Of a stretch of 64,000 bases of DNA, positions 36,347 to 45,022 are shown one piece after another. This DNA comes from Tessaracoccus timonensis. GTDB lineage: Bacteria > Actinomycetota > Actinomycetes > Propionibacteriales > Propionibacteriaceae. Within the stretch, counting starts at the first letter, position 1. Each line of letters opens with the position of its first letter. The translations under genes were made by a program, and so were the position numbers. The stretch is taken from contig NZ_LT996886.1 of the NCBI RefSeq assembly GCF_900343145.1, positions 868,001 to 932,000 of the forward strand, read 5' to 3'. Under the pieces are notes generated by a model, which was given only the letters and a program-made list of their open reading frames with translations, was not told the DNA's origin and made no database searches.

Positions 36347-37156
36347 TCAGCGCCACCACTCATCCACCAGCGACGCCGGCGTCGCGCGCTTGTGCCTCGA
36401 CCTCCACCACTTCTGCTCAATCTGCTCCGCCACTTCGACGGGAACCTCGCGGCCTTCGAGGTAGTCATCGATGTCGTCGTAGACGATGCCGAGCTCGTCC
36501 TCGTCGGTGCGCAGCGGTGTGCCGTCGAGCAAGTCAGCCGTCGGCACCTTCTGCCACAACGGCTCGGGCGCGCCGAGGTGCTGCAGCAACTGCCGAATCT
36601 GGCGCTTGTTGAGGCCGTAGAGCGGCAGGAGGTCGGCGCCGCCGTCGCCAAATTTCGTAAAGAACCCGGTGACGGATTCGGCGCCGTGGTCGGTGCCGAC
36701 GACGAGCAGGCCCGCGTCGCCGGCGATGGCATACTGCGCGATCATTCGGGCGCGAGCCTTCACGTTGCCCTTGTTGAAGTCGCTGATCTGCACGCCCATC
36801 GCCTCTTCGTAGGCGCGCTCCATCCCGTCGACGGATTCCTTGATGTTGATGGTCACCTCGGTGCGGGCGGCGACGAAGCGCATGGCCGCAGCCGCGTCGG
36901 CCTCATCGGCCTGCACGCCGTACGGCAGCCGCACGGCGACGAACTGCCCGTCGTCCATCCGCTCGGCCGCGAGCTGCGCAAGGCGCCCGGCGAGCGTCGA
37001 GTCGACCCCGCCCGAGATGCCCAGCACGAAGCCTTTCGCGTGGGCGGTGGCGGCATAGTCGACGAGGAACTGCACCCGTCGCTCCACCTCGGCCGCCGGG
37101 TCGATCTCGGGGCGGACGCCCATCTCAAGGATGATCTGCTTCTGAAGTTCGCGCAT
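36347..37156 (-). CDS. nadE: NAD+ synthetase, ammonia-dependent
   Basis: Amidates nicotinic acid adenine dinucleotide to NAD+ with ATP and ammonia. The 269-residue protein has the single-domain NadE length, with no glutaminase domain. Visible are the PP-loop SGGVDS at 48-53, [46 protein letters not shown] (split: [21 protein letters not shown]) and [10 protein letters not shown]. Its substrate is also the LarB substrate. The start ATG at 37156 matches family N-termini. Confidence 0.95.
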   Translation of the reverse strand: MRELQKQIILEMGVRPEIDPAAEVERRVQFLVDYAATAHAKGFVLGISGGVDSTLAGRLAQLAAERMDDGQFVAVRLPYGVQADEADAAAAMRFVAARTEVTINIKESVDGMERAYEEAMGVQISDFNKGNVKARARMIAQYAIAGDAGLLVVGTDHGAESVTGFFTKFGDGGADLLPLYGLNKRQIRQLLQHLGAPEPLWQKVPTADLLDGTPLRTDEDELGIVYDDIDDYLEGREVPVEVAEQIEQKWWRSRHKRATPASLVDEWWR

Positions 37157-37253
37157 ACCCCAAGCCTAAGCGCCTCCCCTGCTCAGTGAGGCGGTCGTCG
37201 GCGATATGGCCGCCCCGGCGTGTCCTCCGCTCGGGCGCGCTACCCTCGCCTGC

Positions 37254-37766
37254 GTGTCAACCCACCTGATCGCCCCACTGGAGCCCGACGACGCGCTCGA
37301 CGTCGCCCATGCCTACGCCGCGATGCAGGCCTGCACGTACGCCACCTGGGCCACCGCAGGGTTCAGTTCGCTGGTGTTTGCAGACATGGACCGCCGCGTC
37401 CGCAGCCTCGAGGAGGCTGACGTGTGCATGGTGGCCAAGAATGATCGCGGCAACGTGATCGGGCTGGCCGTCGCCCAGGACGGCCCCGAGTGGTGGGAGC
37501 GCCCCCACGACGACGACTTCGTCTGGCCCACCATCAACCGCACCCTGTCGTCGCTGTTCACGATGCCCGAAGCCCATGGCACCGGACTCGGCCACGCGCT
37601 ACTCGAGGCGGCGCTTCCCGACGACGAGCCTGCCTACCTGTGGGTGATGCGACGCAACCCGCGGGCCGTGCGCTTCTACGCCAAGCACGGGTTCGTCCCC
37701 GACGGCTACACCAAGCGCACGCTCGGCTGGGGAGACATGGACCTGTTGCGCATGGTGCGTCAGTAG
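37254..37766 (+). CDS. GNAT-family N-acetyltransferase
   Basis: A 170-residue GNAT protein. The acetyl-CoA loop is in EAHGTGLGHALLEAAL, and the late strand VMRRNPRAVRFYAKHGF is typical of motif B. The substrate is unknown. GTG at 37254 is preferred because TACCCT, a -10-type hexamer, lies about 8 bases upstream, suggesting a leaderless transcript; the frame is open to 37206. The 3' end overlaps that of the convergent small membrane protein gene by 7 bp. Confidence 0.82.
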   Translation: MSTHLIAPLEPDDALDVAHAYAAMQACTYATWATAGFSSLVFADMDRRVRSLEEADVCMVAKNDRGNVIGLAVAQDGPEWWERPHDDDFVWPTINRTLSSLFTMPEAHGTGLGHALLEAALPDDEPAYLWVMRRNPRAVRFYAKHGFVPDGYTKRTLGWGDMDLLRMVRQ

Positions 37767-38179
37767 CCGATCCCGCGTCGGGCGTGATACTCGGCCAGCG
37801 CCTTCTGCGACTCATACCACTGCGGATCCCCCACCACAACGTCCCTGCGCCCCGGCAGGTACAGCACCGGGCGCAGTTGGCCCACCGGGTAGGCATCGAG
37901 CCCGCTGCCACCGATAACGGAGTAGGGCAGCAGCACCTCCGCCGTCGCCTCGAACTGCTGTCCGTGCATATCTTCGACGAGGAACGTCACCTCCGCGAGG
38001 CGGTTGACGCCCATGTGGGTCCACCGCCAGCGCCGGCCAGTGACCATCCCCACCCCGACGGGTGCCCCGACGAACTCCTCGCTCCGCGCTGCGAGGCCGT
38101 TCATCGACTGCGAGGCGGCGCGGAAAGCCACCACCGCACCCACGATTCCCCCTACCAACACGAGGGCCAGCAGCACCAT
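37760..38179 (-). CDS. Small membrane-anchored protein, unknown function
   Basis: A 139-residue protein with one N-terminal membrane segment (about 2-20) and a soluble part containing a beta-rich region (about 40-115) that ends GDPQWYESQKALAEYHARR. No known domain is recognised. The ATG at 38179 (or GTG 38182) follows the thrC stop by 5 bases, so it is probably co-transcribed with thrC. Confidence 0.65.
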   Translation of the reverse strand: MVLLALVLVGGIVGAVVAFRAASQSMNGLAARSEEFVGAPVGVGMVTGRRWRWTHMGVNRLAEVTFLVEDMHGQQFEATAEVLLPYSVIGGSGLDAYPVGQLRPVLYLPGRRDVVVGDPQWYESQKALAEYHARRGIGY

Positions 38180-38184
38180 CACAG

Positions 38185-39609
38185 CTAGCCCGCCACCTCC
38201 TCGATGATGCGCTTGACTGCACCCGCGTCGTTCGCCACCTCGATGACGTGCCTCGGCTTGTCCTCCAGCCCGACGAACCGCTCATCGCGCTCCGGATCCA
38301 CACCGACGGCCTCCCGCACCGTCTCCGCGAACTTCACCGGCAGCGCCGTTTCCATCACGGCGCGCACGCGCCCAGGCACAGGGTTCTGCAACGCGACGTG
38401 CATCCCGTCGGCAGTGTGCGGGTCAATGAGGCGCGCGTCGGACTCGTACACCGCGCGAATCGCAGCCAACCGGTCGGCGTGCGTCGACGAGCCCGCGACG
38501 AACGCGAACCGTCGCTCGATCTCCTGGAACTCTGCGGTGTCGGAGAGGTCGAAGAACCCGTCGGTGGCGAGGCGCTCGACGAACAACTCGCGCAGGCGTG
38601 CCGCGTCGCGCCCGACGAGGTCGAAGATGAAGCGCTCGAAGTTCGACGCCTTCGAGATGTCCATCGACGGCGAGCTGGTCTTCAGCGCACCGGCGCGCGG
38701 ACGGTACACCCCCGTCGTGAAGAACTCAGCGAGCACGTCGTTCTCGTTCGATGCGAGCCGCAACTCGACGATGGGCAACCCCATCTCGCGCGCGATATGC
38801 CCGGCGGCGATGTTGCCGAAGTTGCCCGACGGCACCGTGAACGCCACGCGTGCCGCAGGGCCTTCCTCGTCGGTGATCCTGAGCCACGCCGCGAAGTAGT
38901 AGACGATCTGTGCGAGCAACCTGGCCCAGTTGATGGAGTTCACAGCGCCGATGGAGTAACGCCGCTTGAAGTCGGCGTCGGCGTTGACGGCCTTGACGAT
39001 GTCTTGACAGTCGTCGAACACCCCGTCGACGGCGATGTTGTAGATGGCCGGGTCGTCGATCGAGTACATCTGCGCCTGCTGGAAGGCCGACATCCGCCCT
39101 TGCGGCGACAGCATGAACACCCGGATTCCCGGCTTGCCGAGCATCGCGTACTCGGCGGAGCTGCCGGTGTCGCCCGACGTGGCGCCCAGGATGTTGAGCT
39201 CTTCACCACGACGCCCCAGCTCGTAGGCGAACAACTCGCCGAGCAGCAGCATCGCCATGTCCTTGAACGCCGCCGACGGGCCGTTCGACAGGTGCACGAG
39301 CCAGGTGCCGTCGGAGAGTTTCGTGGTGGGCACCACCTCGCCATGCAGGAACTTCGACGGCGCATACGCCCGCTCGCAGATGCCGCGCAGGTCGTCGTCG
39401 GGGATGTCGTCGACGAACAGCCGCACCACTTCATAGGCGAACGCGGCGTACCCGTCGCGGGCGAGCAGGCCGCTCCAGAACTCGAGCTGAGCGGCGTCCA
39501 CCTGCGGGTACGTTTCGGGCAGGTAGAGGCCGCCGTCGGGGGCGAGTCCTTCGAGGAGGATGTCGGTGAACTTGGCCGGGCCGGCGCCGCGCGTCGATAC
39601 GTATTGCAC
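38185..39609 (-). CDS. thrC: Threonine synthase
   Basis: Converts O-phosphohomoserine to threonine with PLP. The 474-residue length and the N-terminus YVSTRG are those of the long (E. coli/yeast-type) class. PLP-binding Lys116 is in SAAFKDMAM. The phosphate-binding GATSGDTGSSA and the block SGNFGN are present. The start is a GTG at 39609. TAGTCT lies 6-11 bases upstream with no ribosome site, so translation may be leaderless. Confidence 0.95.
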   Translation of the reverse strand: MQYVSTRGAGPAKFTDILLEGLAPDGGLYLPETYPQVDAAQLEFWSGLLARDGYAAFAYEVVRLFVDDIPDDDLRGICERAYAPSKFLHGEVVPTTKLSDGTWLVHLSNGPSAAFKDMAMLLLGELFAYELGRRGEELNILGATSGDTGSSAEYAMLGKPGIRVFMLSPQGRMSAFQQAQMYSIDDPAIYNIAVDGVFDDCQDIVKAVNADADFKRRYSIGAVNSINWARLLAQIVYYFAAWLRITDEEGPAARVAFTVPSGNFGNIAAGHIAREMGLPIVELRLASNENDVLAEFFTTGVYRPRAGALKTSSPSMDISKASNFERFIFDLVGRDAARLRELFVERLATDGFFDLSDTAEFQEIERRFAFVAGSSTHADRLAAIRAVYESDARLIDPHTADGMHVALQNPVPGRVRAVMETALPVKFAETVREAVGVDPERDERFVGLEDKPRHVIEVANDAGAVKRIIEEVAG

Positions 39610-39758
39610 GTTCCCAGACTATGCCACCGACACAGCGCCCTGGCTGGGCTGTGTCCGCCCACGAGGTACGGCGCCACCGTCCACGCAGCGCGTGAGAACG
39701 CTGCGACGGCATCGCACGAACGCTCACCGACGACACCTCGTCACGCTAGGTTGGTGGC

Positions 39759-40265
39759 ATGGTTCGCACATGGATCAAGGGGTTCCAGCACGTCGCACTG
39801 ATGCTGGCGCGCGTGGCAATCGGCGTCATCCTCATCATGCGAGGGTGGCATCGCTGGTTCACCGTCGGCATCGATGAGCAGGCCACGATCCTTGAGAATG
39901 CGGACATTCCCGCCCCCGACCTCTGCGCGTGGCTCGTCACACTCTTTGAGCTGGCAGGCGGCGTGCTGCTCGTCTTCGGGCTGCTGACGCCCGCCGTTGG
40001 GCTCGGGATGCTCGCGCTGAACATCGGCGTCATCGTGCTGCGCAAGCTCGATGCGTTCTACATCCATGAGGGCGGCTTCGAATACAACCTGGCGATGGCT
40101 GCCGTCGGGTTGCTGTTCCTGGCGTTCGGATCGGGCAAGCTGGGCGCCGACGCGCTGTTCTTCACGCCGACCTCCGAGGAGCCACGCGGAGATGCCGCGC
40201 CTGAGCCGATGCCGCCGCCGCGACCGACCGAAACGACGCTGTTCTCACAGCAAACACACAGGTAA
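39759..40265 (+). CDS. DoxX-family membrane protein
   Basis: A 168-residue protein with four hydrophobic segments (about 12-30, 60-80, 83-100, 112-128), with RVAIGVILIMRGWHRWF and ELAGGVLLVFGLLTPAVGLGM typical of DoxX. A hydrophilic Pro-rich tail (135-168) follows. The biochemical role is unknown; some relatives take part in redox homeostasis. TAGGTT a few bases upstream of the ATG suggests a leaderless transcript. Confidence 0.85.
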   Translation: MVRTWIKGFQHVALMLARVAIGVILIMRGWHRWFTVGIDEQATILENADIPAPDLCAWLVTLFELAGGVLLVFGLLTPAVGLGMLALNIGVIVLRKLDAFYIHEGGFEYNLAMAAVGLLFLAFGSGKLGADALFFTPTSEEPRGDAAPEPMPPPRPTETTLFSQQTHR

Positions 40266-40305
40266 CCCATAGCGCTCGCTGCGGCACGCGTGGGACAGTG
40301 TTCCT

Positions 40306-41031
40306 ATGCCGCATGCCGAGCCCATGACCCGCCCCGACGGAACCCCCATCCGCGTCCTCATCGTCGACGACGAACCGAGCCTCATCGAGCTGCTGTCGAT
40401 GGCGATGCGCTACGAGGGATGGGAGCTGTCGACCGCGACGACGGGCACCGACGCGGTGCGCGCGGCCCGCGAGGCGCGGCCCGACGCGATCGTCCTCGAC
40501 ATGATGCTCCCCGACTTCGACGGGCTCGAGGTGATGCGGCGAATCCGCACCGAACAACCCGACGTGCCCGTGATCTTCCTGACCGCCCGCGACGGGGTAC
40601 AAGACCGCATCGCTGGCCTCACCGCCGGCGGCGACGACTACGTCACCAAGCCGTTCTCGCTCGAGGAGGTGATCGCCCGCCTGCGCGGCCTCCTTCGCCG
40701 CACCGGCGCCACCACCGTGCGCCCGGATTCGCAGCTGATCGTCGGCGACCTCATCCTCGACGAGGAGTCACACGAAGTCACCCGCGGCGGGAAGGCCATT
40801 TCGCTCACCGCGACGGAGTTCGAGCTGCTGCGCTTCCTCATGCGCAACCCCAAACGGGTGCTCAGCAAGGCGCAGATCCTCGACCGCGTGTGGGACTACG
40901 ACTTCGGCGGCCAGGCGAACGTCGTCGAGCTGTACATCTCGTACCTGCGCAAGAAGATCGACGCGGGCCGCCCGCCGATGATTCACACCATGCGCGGGGC
41001 GGGTTACGTGCTGAAACCGGCGGTCGAATGA
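40306..41031 (+). CDS. OmpR-family response regulator, TrcR-like
   Basis: A 241-residue regulator. The receiver domain (about 14-128) has Asp21/Asp22, phospho-acceptor Asp65 in VLDMMLPDFDG, Thr93 and Lys115. The winged-helix DNA-binding domain (about 143-238) has LTATEFELLRFLMRNPKRVLS and the recognition helix region NVVELYISYLRKKID. Its stop overlaps the start of the histidine kinase (ATGA at 41028), so the pair form one two-component system. The signal is unknown. Confidence 0.93.
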   Translation: MPHAEPMTRPDGTPIRVLIVDDEPSLIELLSMAMRYEGWELSTATTGTDAVRAAREARPDAIVLDMMLPDFDGLEVMRRIRTEQPDVPVIFLTARDGVQDRIAGLTAGGDDYVTKPFSLEEVIARLRGLLRRTGATTVRPDSQLIVGDLILDEESHEVTRGGKAISLTATEFELLRFLMRNPKRVLSKAQILDRVWDYDFGGQANVVELYISYLRKKIDAGRPPMIHTMRGAGYVLKPAVE

Positions 41032-42425
41032 GCACCAGACCAACCCAAGGGACGCTCACCCGCCAGGTACAGAGCAGGGTGGCGGTCACCGTCGCGATCA
41101 TGGCGGTGCTGCTGTCGCTGCTGACGCTCGTCGTCGCACAGAACGTGCTCATTAGCCAGCTCGACAGCGAGATCGACGCCATCCCGCAGACGCTGGGCGC
41201 CGGGCCAGATCCGCAGCGTCCGGGCATTCCCAGCGGCACCCTCATCGCCGGATCGACGGGAGGCGCAACGTTCGCGAGCGTCGTCGCACCGGGTGAGGTG
41301 CGCAACCTCGACGACGGGGTGACGTCGCTGCTATCGCTCAGCCCCGGCATCCACAACGTGAACATCCCAGGACTCGGCAGCTACCGCGTGCACATCTCGA
41401 GGGGCAATTCGTCGCAGCTCGTGGTGGGGTTGCCGACCGCGGAGGTCGAGGAGACCATGCTGTGGCTCTCCCTCTCGGCGCTGGCCATCACCGTCGTGAC
41501 CGTCGCGACTACCGTGCTCATCACTCAGCGCATCATCCGCGACGCGACCAGGCCACTGCACGCGCTCGGCGAAACGGCCGCGCAGGTGTCGGCGCAGCGG
41601 CTGGATCGGGGTGCCGTCGAGGTTCCCCGGTTCAGCGACGTGTCCCTCCCGCCCGAGCACGAGGTGGCGCGGGTGGGTGCCGCGTTCAATCAGATGCTCG
41701 ACAACGTCGAGGGCGCGCTCGTCGCCCGCGAGGCGTCCGAGCAGAAGCTGCGCAGGTTCGTCGCCGACGCCTCCCACGAGTTGCGCAACCCGCTGGCGTC
41801 GATCTCGGGCTACTCACAGCTCGTCGAGCAGCACGCCGACGGGCTCGCCGACGACACCGCATTCGCACTCGGGCGGATCTCGGCGGAGTCGCAGCGCATG
41901 CGCAAGCTCGTCGAGGACATGATGGTGCTCGCCCGCCTCGACGCGCGCCAGCAGGTCGAGGCGCGGCCGGTGGATGCCGTCGAGGTGGTACTCAACGCCG
42001 TCTCCGACGCGCGCGCCTCGTCGTCGCAGCATCGCTGGACTGTCTCGCTGCCTGACGAACCTGTCGAGGTGCTGGCCGGCGCCGACCAGCTGCAGCAGGT
42101 GATGGTGAACCTGCTCGGCAACGCGCGCACGCACACGCCTGAGGGCACGGTGGTGGAAACGGCGGTCTCCCCCGACGGCGTCATCACCGTCACCGACAAC
42201 GGGCCCGGCATCCCTGCCGACGTGCTCCCCCACGTATTCGAGCGCTTCACGCGCGCCGACGAAGCCCGTCGCCACACTGCGGCGCAGTCCACCGGACTTG
42301 GGTTGGCCATCGTCAAGGCGCAGGTGGAGAGCTTCGGCGGGGCCGTGCGGGTGGAGTCGCGCCCCGGCCGCACCCAGTTCGCCGTCCGGCTTCCCCTTGC
42401 TGTGGACGACCCGACCGTCGAGTAG
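41028..42425 (+). CDS. Sensor histidine kinase
   Basis: A 465-residue membrane kinase. First membrane segment about 18-40, an extracellular sensor loop (about 45-140) without known fold, second segment about 144-166, HAMP (about 167-230). The HisKA region carries phospho-accepting His250 in FVADASHELRNPLAS. The ATPase domain has N box LLGNARTHTPEG, DNGPGIP and STGLGLAIVK. The last residues (DPTVE) and TAG stop coincide with an R4 repeat. Partner of the regulator just upstream. Confidence 0.93.
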   Translation: MSTRPTQGTLTRQVQSRVAVTVAIMAVLLSLLTLVVAQNVLISQLDSEIDAIPQTLGAGPDPQRPGIPSGTLIAGSTGGATFASVVAPGEVRNLDDGVTSLLSLSPGIHNVNIPGLGSYRVHISRGNSSQLVVGLPTAEVEETMLWLSLSALAITVVTVATTVLITQRIIRDATRPLHALGETAAQVSAQRLDRGAVEVPRFSDVSLPPEHEVARVGAAFNQMLDNVEGALVAREASEQKLRRFVADASHELRNPLASISGYSQLVEQHADGLADDTAFALGRISAESQRMRKLVEDMMVLARLDARQQVEARPVDAVEVVLNAVSDARASSSQHRWTVSLPDEPVEVLAGADQLQQVMVNLLGNARTHTPEGTVVETAVSPDGVITVTDNGPGIPADVLPHVFERFTRADEARRHTAAQSTGLGLAIVKAQVESFGGAVRVESRPGRTQFAVRLPLAVDDPTVE

Positions 42426-42459
42426 GGCCGAAGGCCCGTATCGAGACGCCGCGCGGGAA

Positions 42460-42541
42460 AAACTTCAAAATCCGTACGCAGATGGATCAAACCCTATGAT
42501 TTTGGGGGGTTAAGCGAAGCTGCGTACGGATTGTGAAGTTT
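42460..42541. repeat. 82-bp palindrome within the R4 array
   Basis: Arms AAACTTCAAAATCCGTACGC (42460-42479, plus AG) and its complement at 42520-42541, differing at one position, around a 38-base AT-richer centre. Unlike R1-R4 in sequence; single copy here. Confidence 0.75.
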
Positions 42542-42630
42542 CGTGCAGGGTGATTTCGATACGCGCCCTGCGGGTGCTACTCAATCACCGTGATAGGCGC
42601 TGTCCGCGAGTCGGAATCACTCGTGGAGGG

Positions 42631-42680
42631 CTTAGGTGGCAGGTTTGCGCCCAAACATGGACCAGAATCTGCCATCTAAG
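42631..42680. repeat. 50-bp palindrome within the R4 array
   Basis: CTTAGGTGGCAGGTT and AATCTGCCATCTAAG pair at 13 of 15 positions around a 20-base loop. It sits between two R4 units, as if one repeat inserted into another. Confidence 0.65.
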
Positions 42681-42888
42681 CGGATGTGGTTTCGATACGC
42701 GCCCTGCGGGCGCTACTCAACCACCGGAGGCTGGGCGTCATCCCCCCCCCGATCGTCGCGTAGGCGGCACAGCCGCAGTATCGAGACGCAGCGACGGGGT
42801 TTCGATACGCCCGCTACGCGGGCTACTCAACCACCGGGGAGAGACGAGCAGGCGCTACTCAACCACCGGTGGGCAGGAGCGACGGCTG

Positions 42889-43542
42889 TCAGTGGGCGCC
42901 GTCGAGCACTGCGCGGGAGCCGGACAGGCCAAGCCGCGTCGCACCGGCCTCAACCATGGCGACGGCGGTGTCCCAGTCGCGGATGCCACCGGATGCCTTG
43001 ATGCCGAGGCGATCGCCCACCGCCTGCTTCATGATCTCGACGGCGTGCACGCTCGCGCCTCCCGCCGGGTGGAAGCCCGTCGAGGTCTTCACGAAATCGG
43101 CGCCCGCAGCCTCGGATGCTTTGCACGCGGCGACGATCTCGTCGTCGCTCAGCGCAGCCGACTCAATAATCACCTTGAGCAGCCCCGGTGTCGCCTCACG
43201 CACCATGCGGATTTCTTCCTCGACGAGGTCCGCGCGGCCCTCCTTGAGCAGGCCGATGTTGATCACCATGTCGATCTCGTCGGCGCCATGCTCGGACGCC
43301 TCGGCGGCCTCGCGGGCCTTCGTTACCGCCGTGTGATTACCCGACGGGAACCCCACCACGGTGGCCACCTTCACGTCGCCAGTTGCCACCTCAAGCGGCA
43401 GCATCGACGGTGAAATGCACACCGAGTAGGTTCCCAGCGCCTGCGCCTCCTCGACGAGCTCCGCCACCTGGGCGTGCGATGCGTCGGTCTTCAGCAAGGT
43501 GTGGTCAATCAGTTTGGCAAGTTCGTCGCGCGTGATGCTCAT
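42889..43542 (-). CDS. deoC: Deoxyribose-phosphate aldolase
   Basis: Cleaves 2-deoxyribose 5-phosphate to glyceraldehyde 3-phosphate and acetaldehyde. The 217-residue class I aldolase has Asp91 in EIDMVINIG, Schiff-base Lys152 in DFVKTSTGF and Lys182 in [10 protein letters not shown]. The length is normal. It is convergent with the sensor kinase, with the R4 array between. Confidence 0.96.
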   Translation of the reverse strand: MSITRDELAKLIDHTLLKTDASHAQVAELVEEAQALGTYSVCISPSMLPLEVATGDVKVATVVGFPSGNHTAVTKAREAAEASEHGADEIDMVINIGLLKEGRADLVEEEIRMVREATPGLLKVIIESAALSDDEIVAACKASEAAGADFVKTSTGFHPAGGASVHAVEIMKQAVGDRLGIKASGGIRDWDTAVAMVEAGATRLGLSGSRAVLDGAH

Positions 43543-43587
43543 AGCGAAAGCCTAGCGGGCACCACTACGTCTGGTCGACGGCGAACC

Positions 43588-44976
43588 TCACAAGGCGGGG
43601 CGGCGCAGCACCGTGAACCAGCGGTCGCCGTAGCTCACCTGCTGGCCCTCGCGCACTCGCATCTGCACACCCGCCGGGGCCGGCTGGTACTCGCCGGTCT
43701 CGGTCATGAGCGCGGTGCCGTTCGTCGAACCTCTATCGACGATGAACACGCCGCGCGGGTCCGTGCCGATCAGCACGTGGGTGCGAGAAATCATGCGCCC
43801 ATCCCTGAGCGCAGGCACGAGCTGCACCTCGGGATCGGATTCTTCGCGCTGCGGGTTACGTCCGAGCAGGACGGTCACCTTGAGCTCTACCTCGCGACCA
43901 TCGTCGAGGCGGATGTACCAACCCTCATCGCCGGCGCGCCCACCCTCGCCCCTCTGCGGGAGCGCGGCGATGGTGGTGCCTTCGTCGTCGTCCATGTCTC
44001 CAAACTCGCGCTGGCGAACACGCACCGTCCGCTTCGACGGTTCGAGCACCGACGTCGGGGTGGGCATGGGAATCCATTCGGGGCGCACGCTCCGGCGCGG
44101 TTGGTCGCCGCTTTGCCCCGCGTTGCTGGTCGGCGGCATGGCGGGGGGAGGCTGCACGGTGCCCGACGATGGCGGCCCTGCCTGCCCGCCCACGCTCTGC
44201 GGTGGCTGCGGCTGGCCTGCAGGCGGGAACGCCCCGGGCCCCGACGCGGATGCAGCACGCTGCGGCTGGCCAACCGGCGACGAGGACGGTGCCGACATCG
44301 GCTGCTGACCTCGCCTAGCAGGCTGCTGATCGTTCACCCACGGCGCTTCGGGAGCACGCCACGGCTCCTGCTCGGGCGGGTGTTGCTGCTGCCAGTCGTT
44401 GTTCGGGGCCCACGCGGAATTGGCGTAGTTGGCCGCCTCCGGGCTGAACGCCTCGGCGAGGTGCGGAGGCAACCCGACGGTGCTGACCTGCGACTTGGGC
44501 GAGCGCCCCGTCGAACGTGCAGGGGCGGCGGAAGTCTTCGGCTGAACGAGCACAGCCTTCACCGCCATGTCGTGCCAACCCTGGCGACGCTCATGGATAA
44601 TCAAGAACACGAGGAATGCGATGCCACCGACGACGGTAATCATCAGGCCGATGTACACCAGGAAGCGCAGAAAAACTCTCCACCAGCCGATGGGTTTCCC
44701 GTCGGCCATGCCCACGAGCTCCAGCTTCATCGCCTTCGCACCCAAGCCCGCGCCACTCGTCGCATACGCCCACCACTGGTACAACCCGTAGGCCAGCGTC
44801 AGCACGGCGGAGGTAATCGACGCCACCAGCACCACCGTCGGGTTATCACCCCACAGCTGCAGCGCGAGCGCGAGCAAACCACCGAGCGCAGCGACGGGGG
44901 CGACGTCGATCAGGTACGCCACGAAACGTCGCCCGAGCCCTGCCACCTCGTGGCCACGGGGGATCATTCGACTCAC
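43588..44976 (-). CDS. RDD membrane protein with C-terminal FHA domain
   Basis: A 462-residue protein. The N-terminal RDD domain (about 10-140) has three membrane segments and AYLIDVAPVAALGG. A long Pro/Gln/Ser linker (about 150-300) follows, then a cytoplasmic FHA domain (about 355-462) with MISRTHVLIG and DRGSTNGT, which reads phosphothreonine. GTG at 44976 has GAGGAGG upstream. It is the last gene of the FHA/giant-protein/MoxR operon, 46 bp after the transglutaminase-like gene, and probably a phospho-signal reader at the membrane. Confidence 0.9.
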   Translation of the reverse strand: MSRMIPRGHEVAGLGRRFVAYLIDVAPVAALGGLLALALQLWGDNPTVVLVASITSAVLTLAYGLYQWWAYATSGAGLGAKAMKLELVGMADGKPIGWWRVFLRFLVYIGLMITVVGGIAFLVFLIIHERRQGWHDMAVKAVLVQPKTSAAPARSTGRSPKSQVSTVGLPPHLAEAFSPEAANYANSAWAPNNDWQQQHPPEQEPWRAPEAPWVNDQQPARRGQQPMSAPSSSPVGQPQRAASASGPGAFPPAGQPQPPQSVGGQAGPPSSGTVQPPPAMPPTSNAGQSGDQPRRSVRPEWIPMPTPTSVLEPSKRTVRVRQREFGDMDDDEGTTIAALPQRGEGGRAGDEGWYIRLDDGREVELKVTVLLGRNPQREESDPEVQLVPALRDGRMISRTHVLIGTDPRGVFIVDRGSTNGTALMTETGEYQPAPAGVQMRVREGQQVSYGDRWFTVLRRPAL

Positions 44977-45022
44977 GCTTGCCTCCTCTCAACCTCAGAA
45001 TATGGGTATACGACAGTTTCTA

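Larger units (their letters stand above)
42417..42870. repeat. R4 repeat array between sensor kinase and deoC
   Basis: This 463-bp convergent gap is a mosaic of repeats. R4-type units are at about 42417-42450 (supplies the kinase stop), 42552-42588, 42688-42727, 42757-42790, 42797-42838 and a half unit at 42851-42870, typically TTTCGATACGC-stem-GCTACTCAACCACCGG in either orientation. Two other palindromes are interleaved (42460-42541 and 42631-42680). There is no coding sequence. Similar repeats are frequent in actinobacterial genomes. Confidence 0.85.

Noticed and set aside
42417-42870. CRISPR array
   Set aside because: The units vary in orientation and spacing, are themselves palindromic and have no uniform spacers; no cas genes are near.
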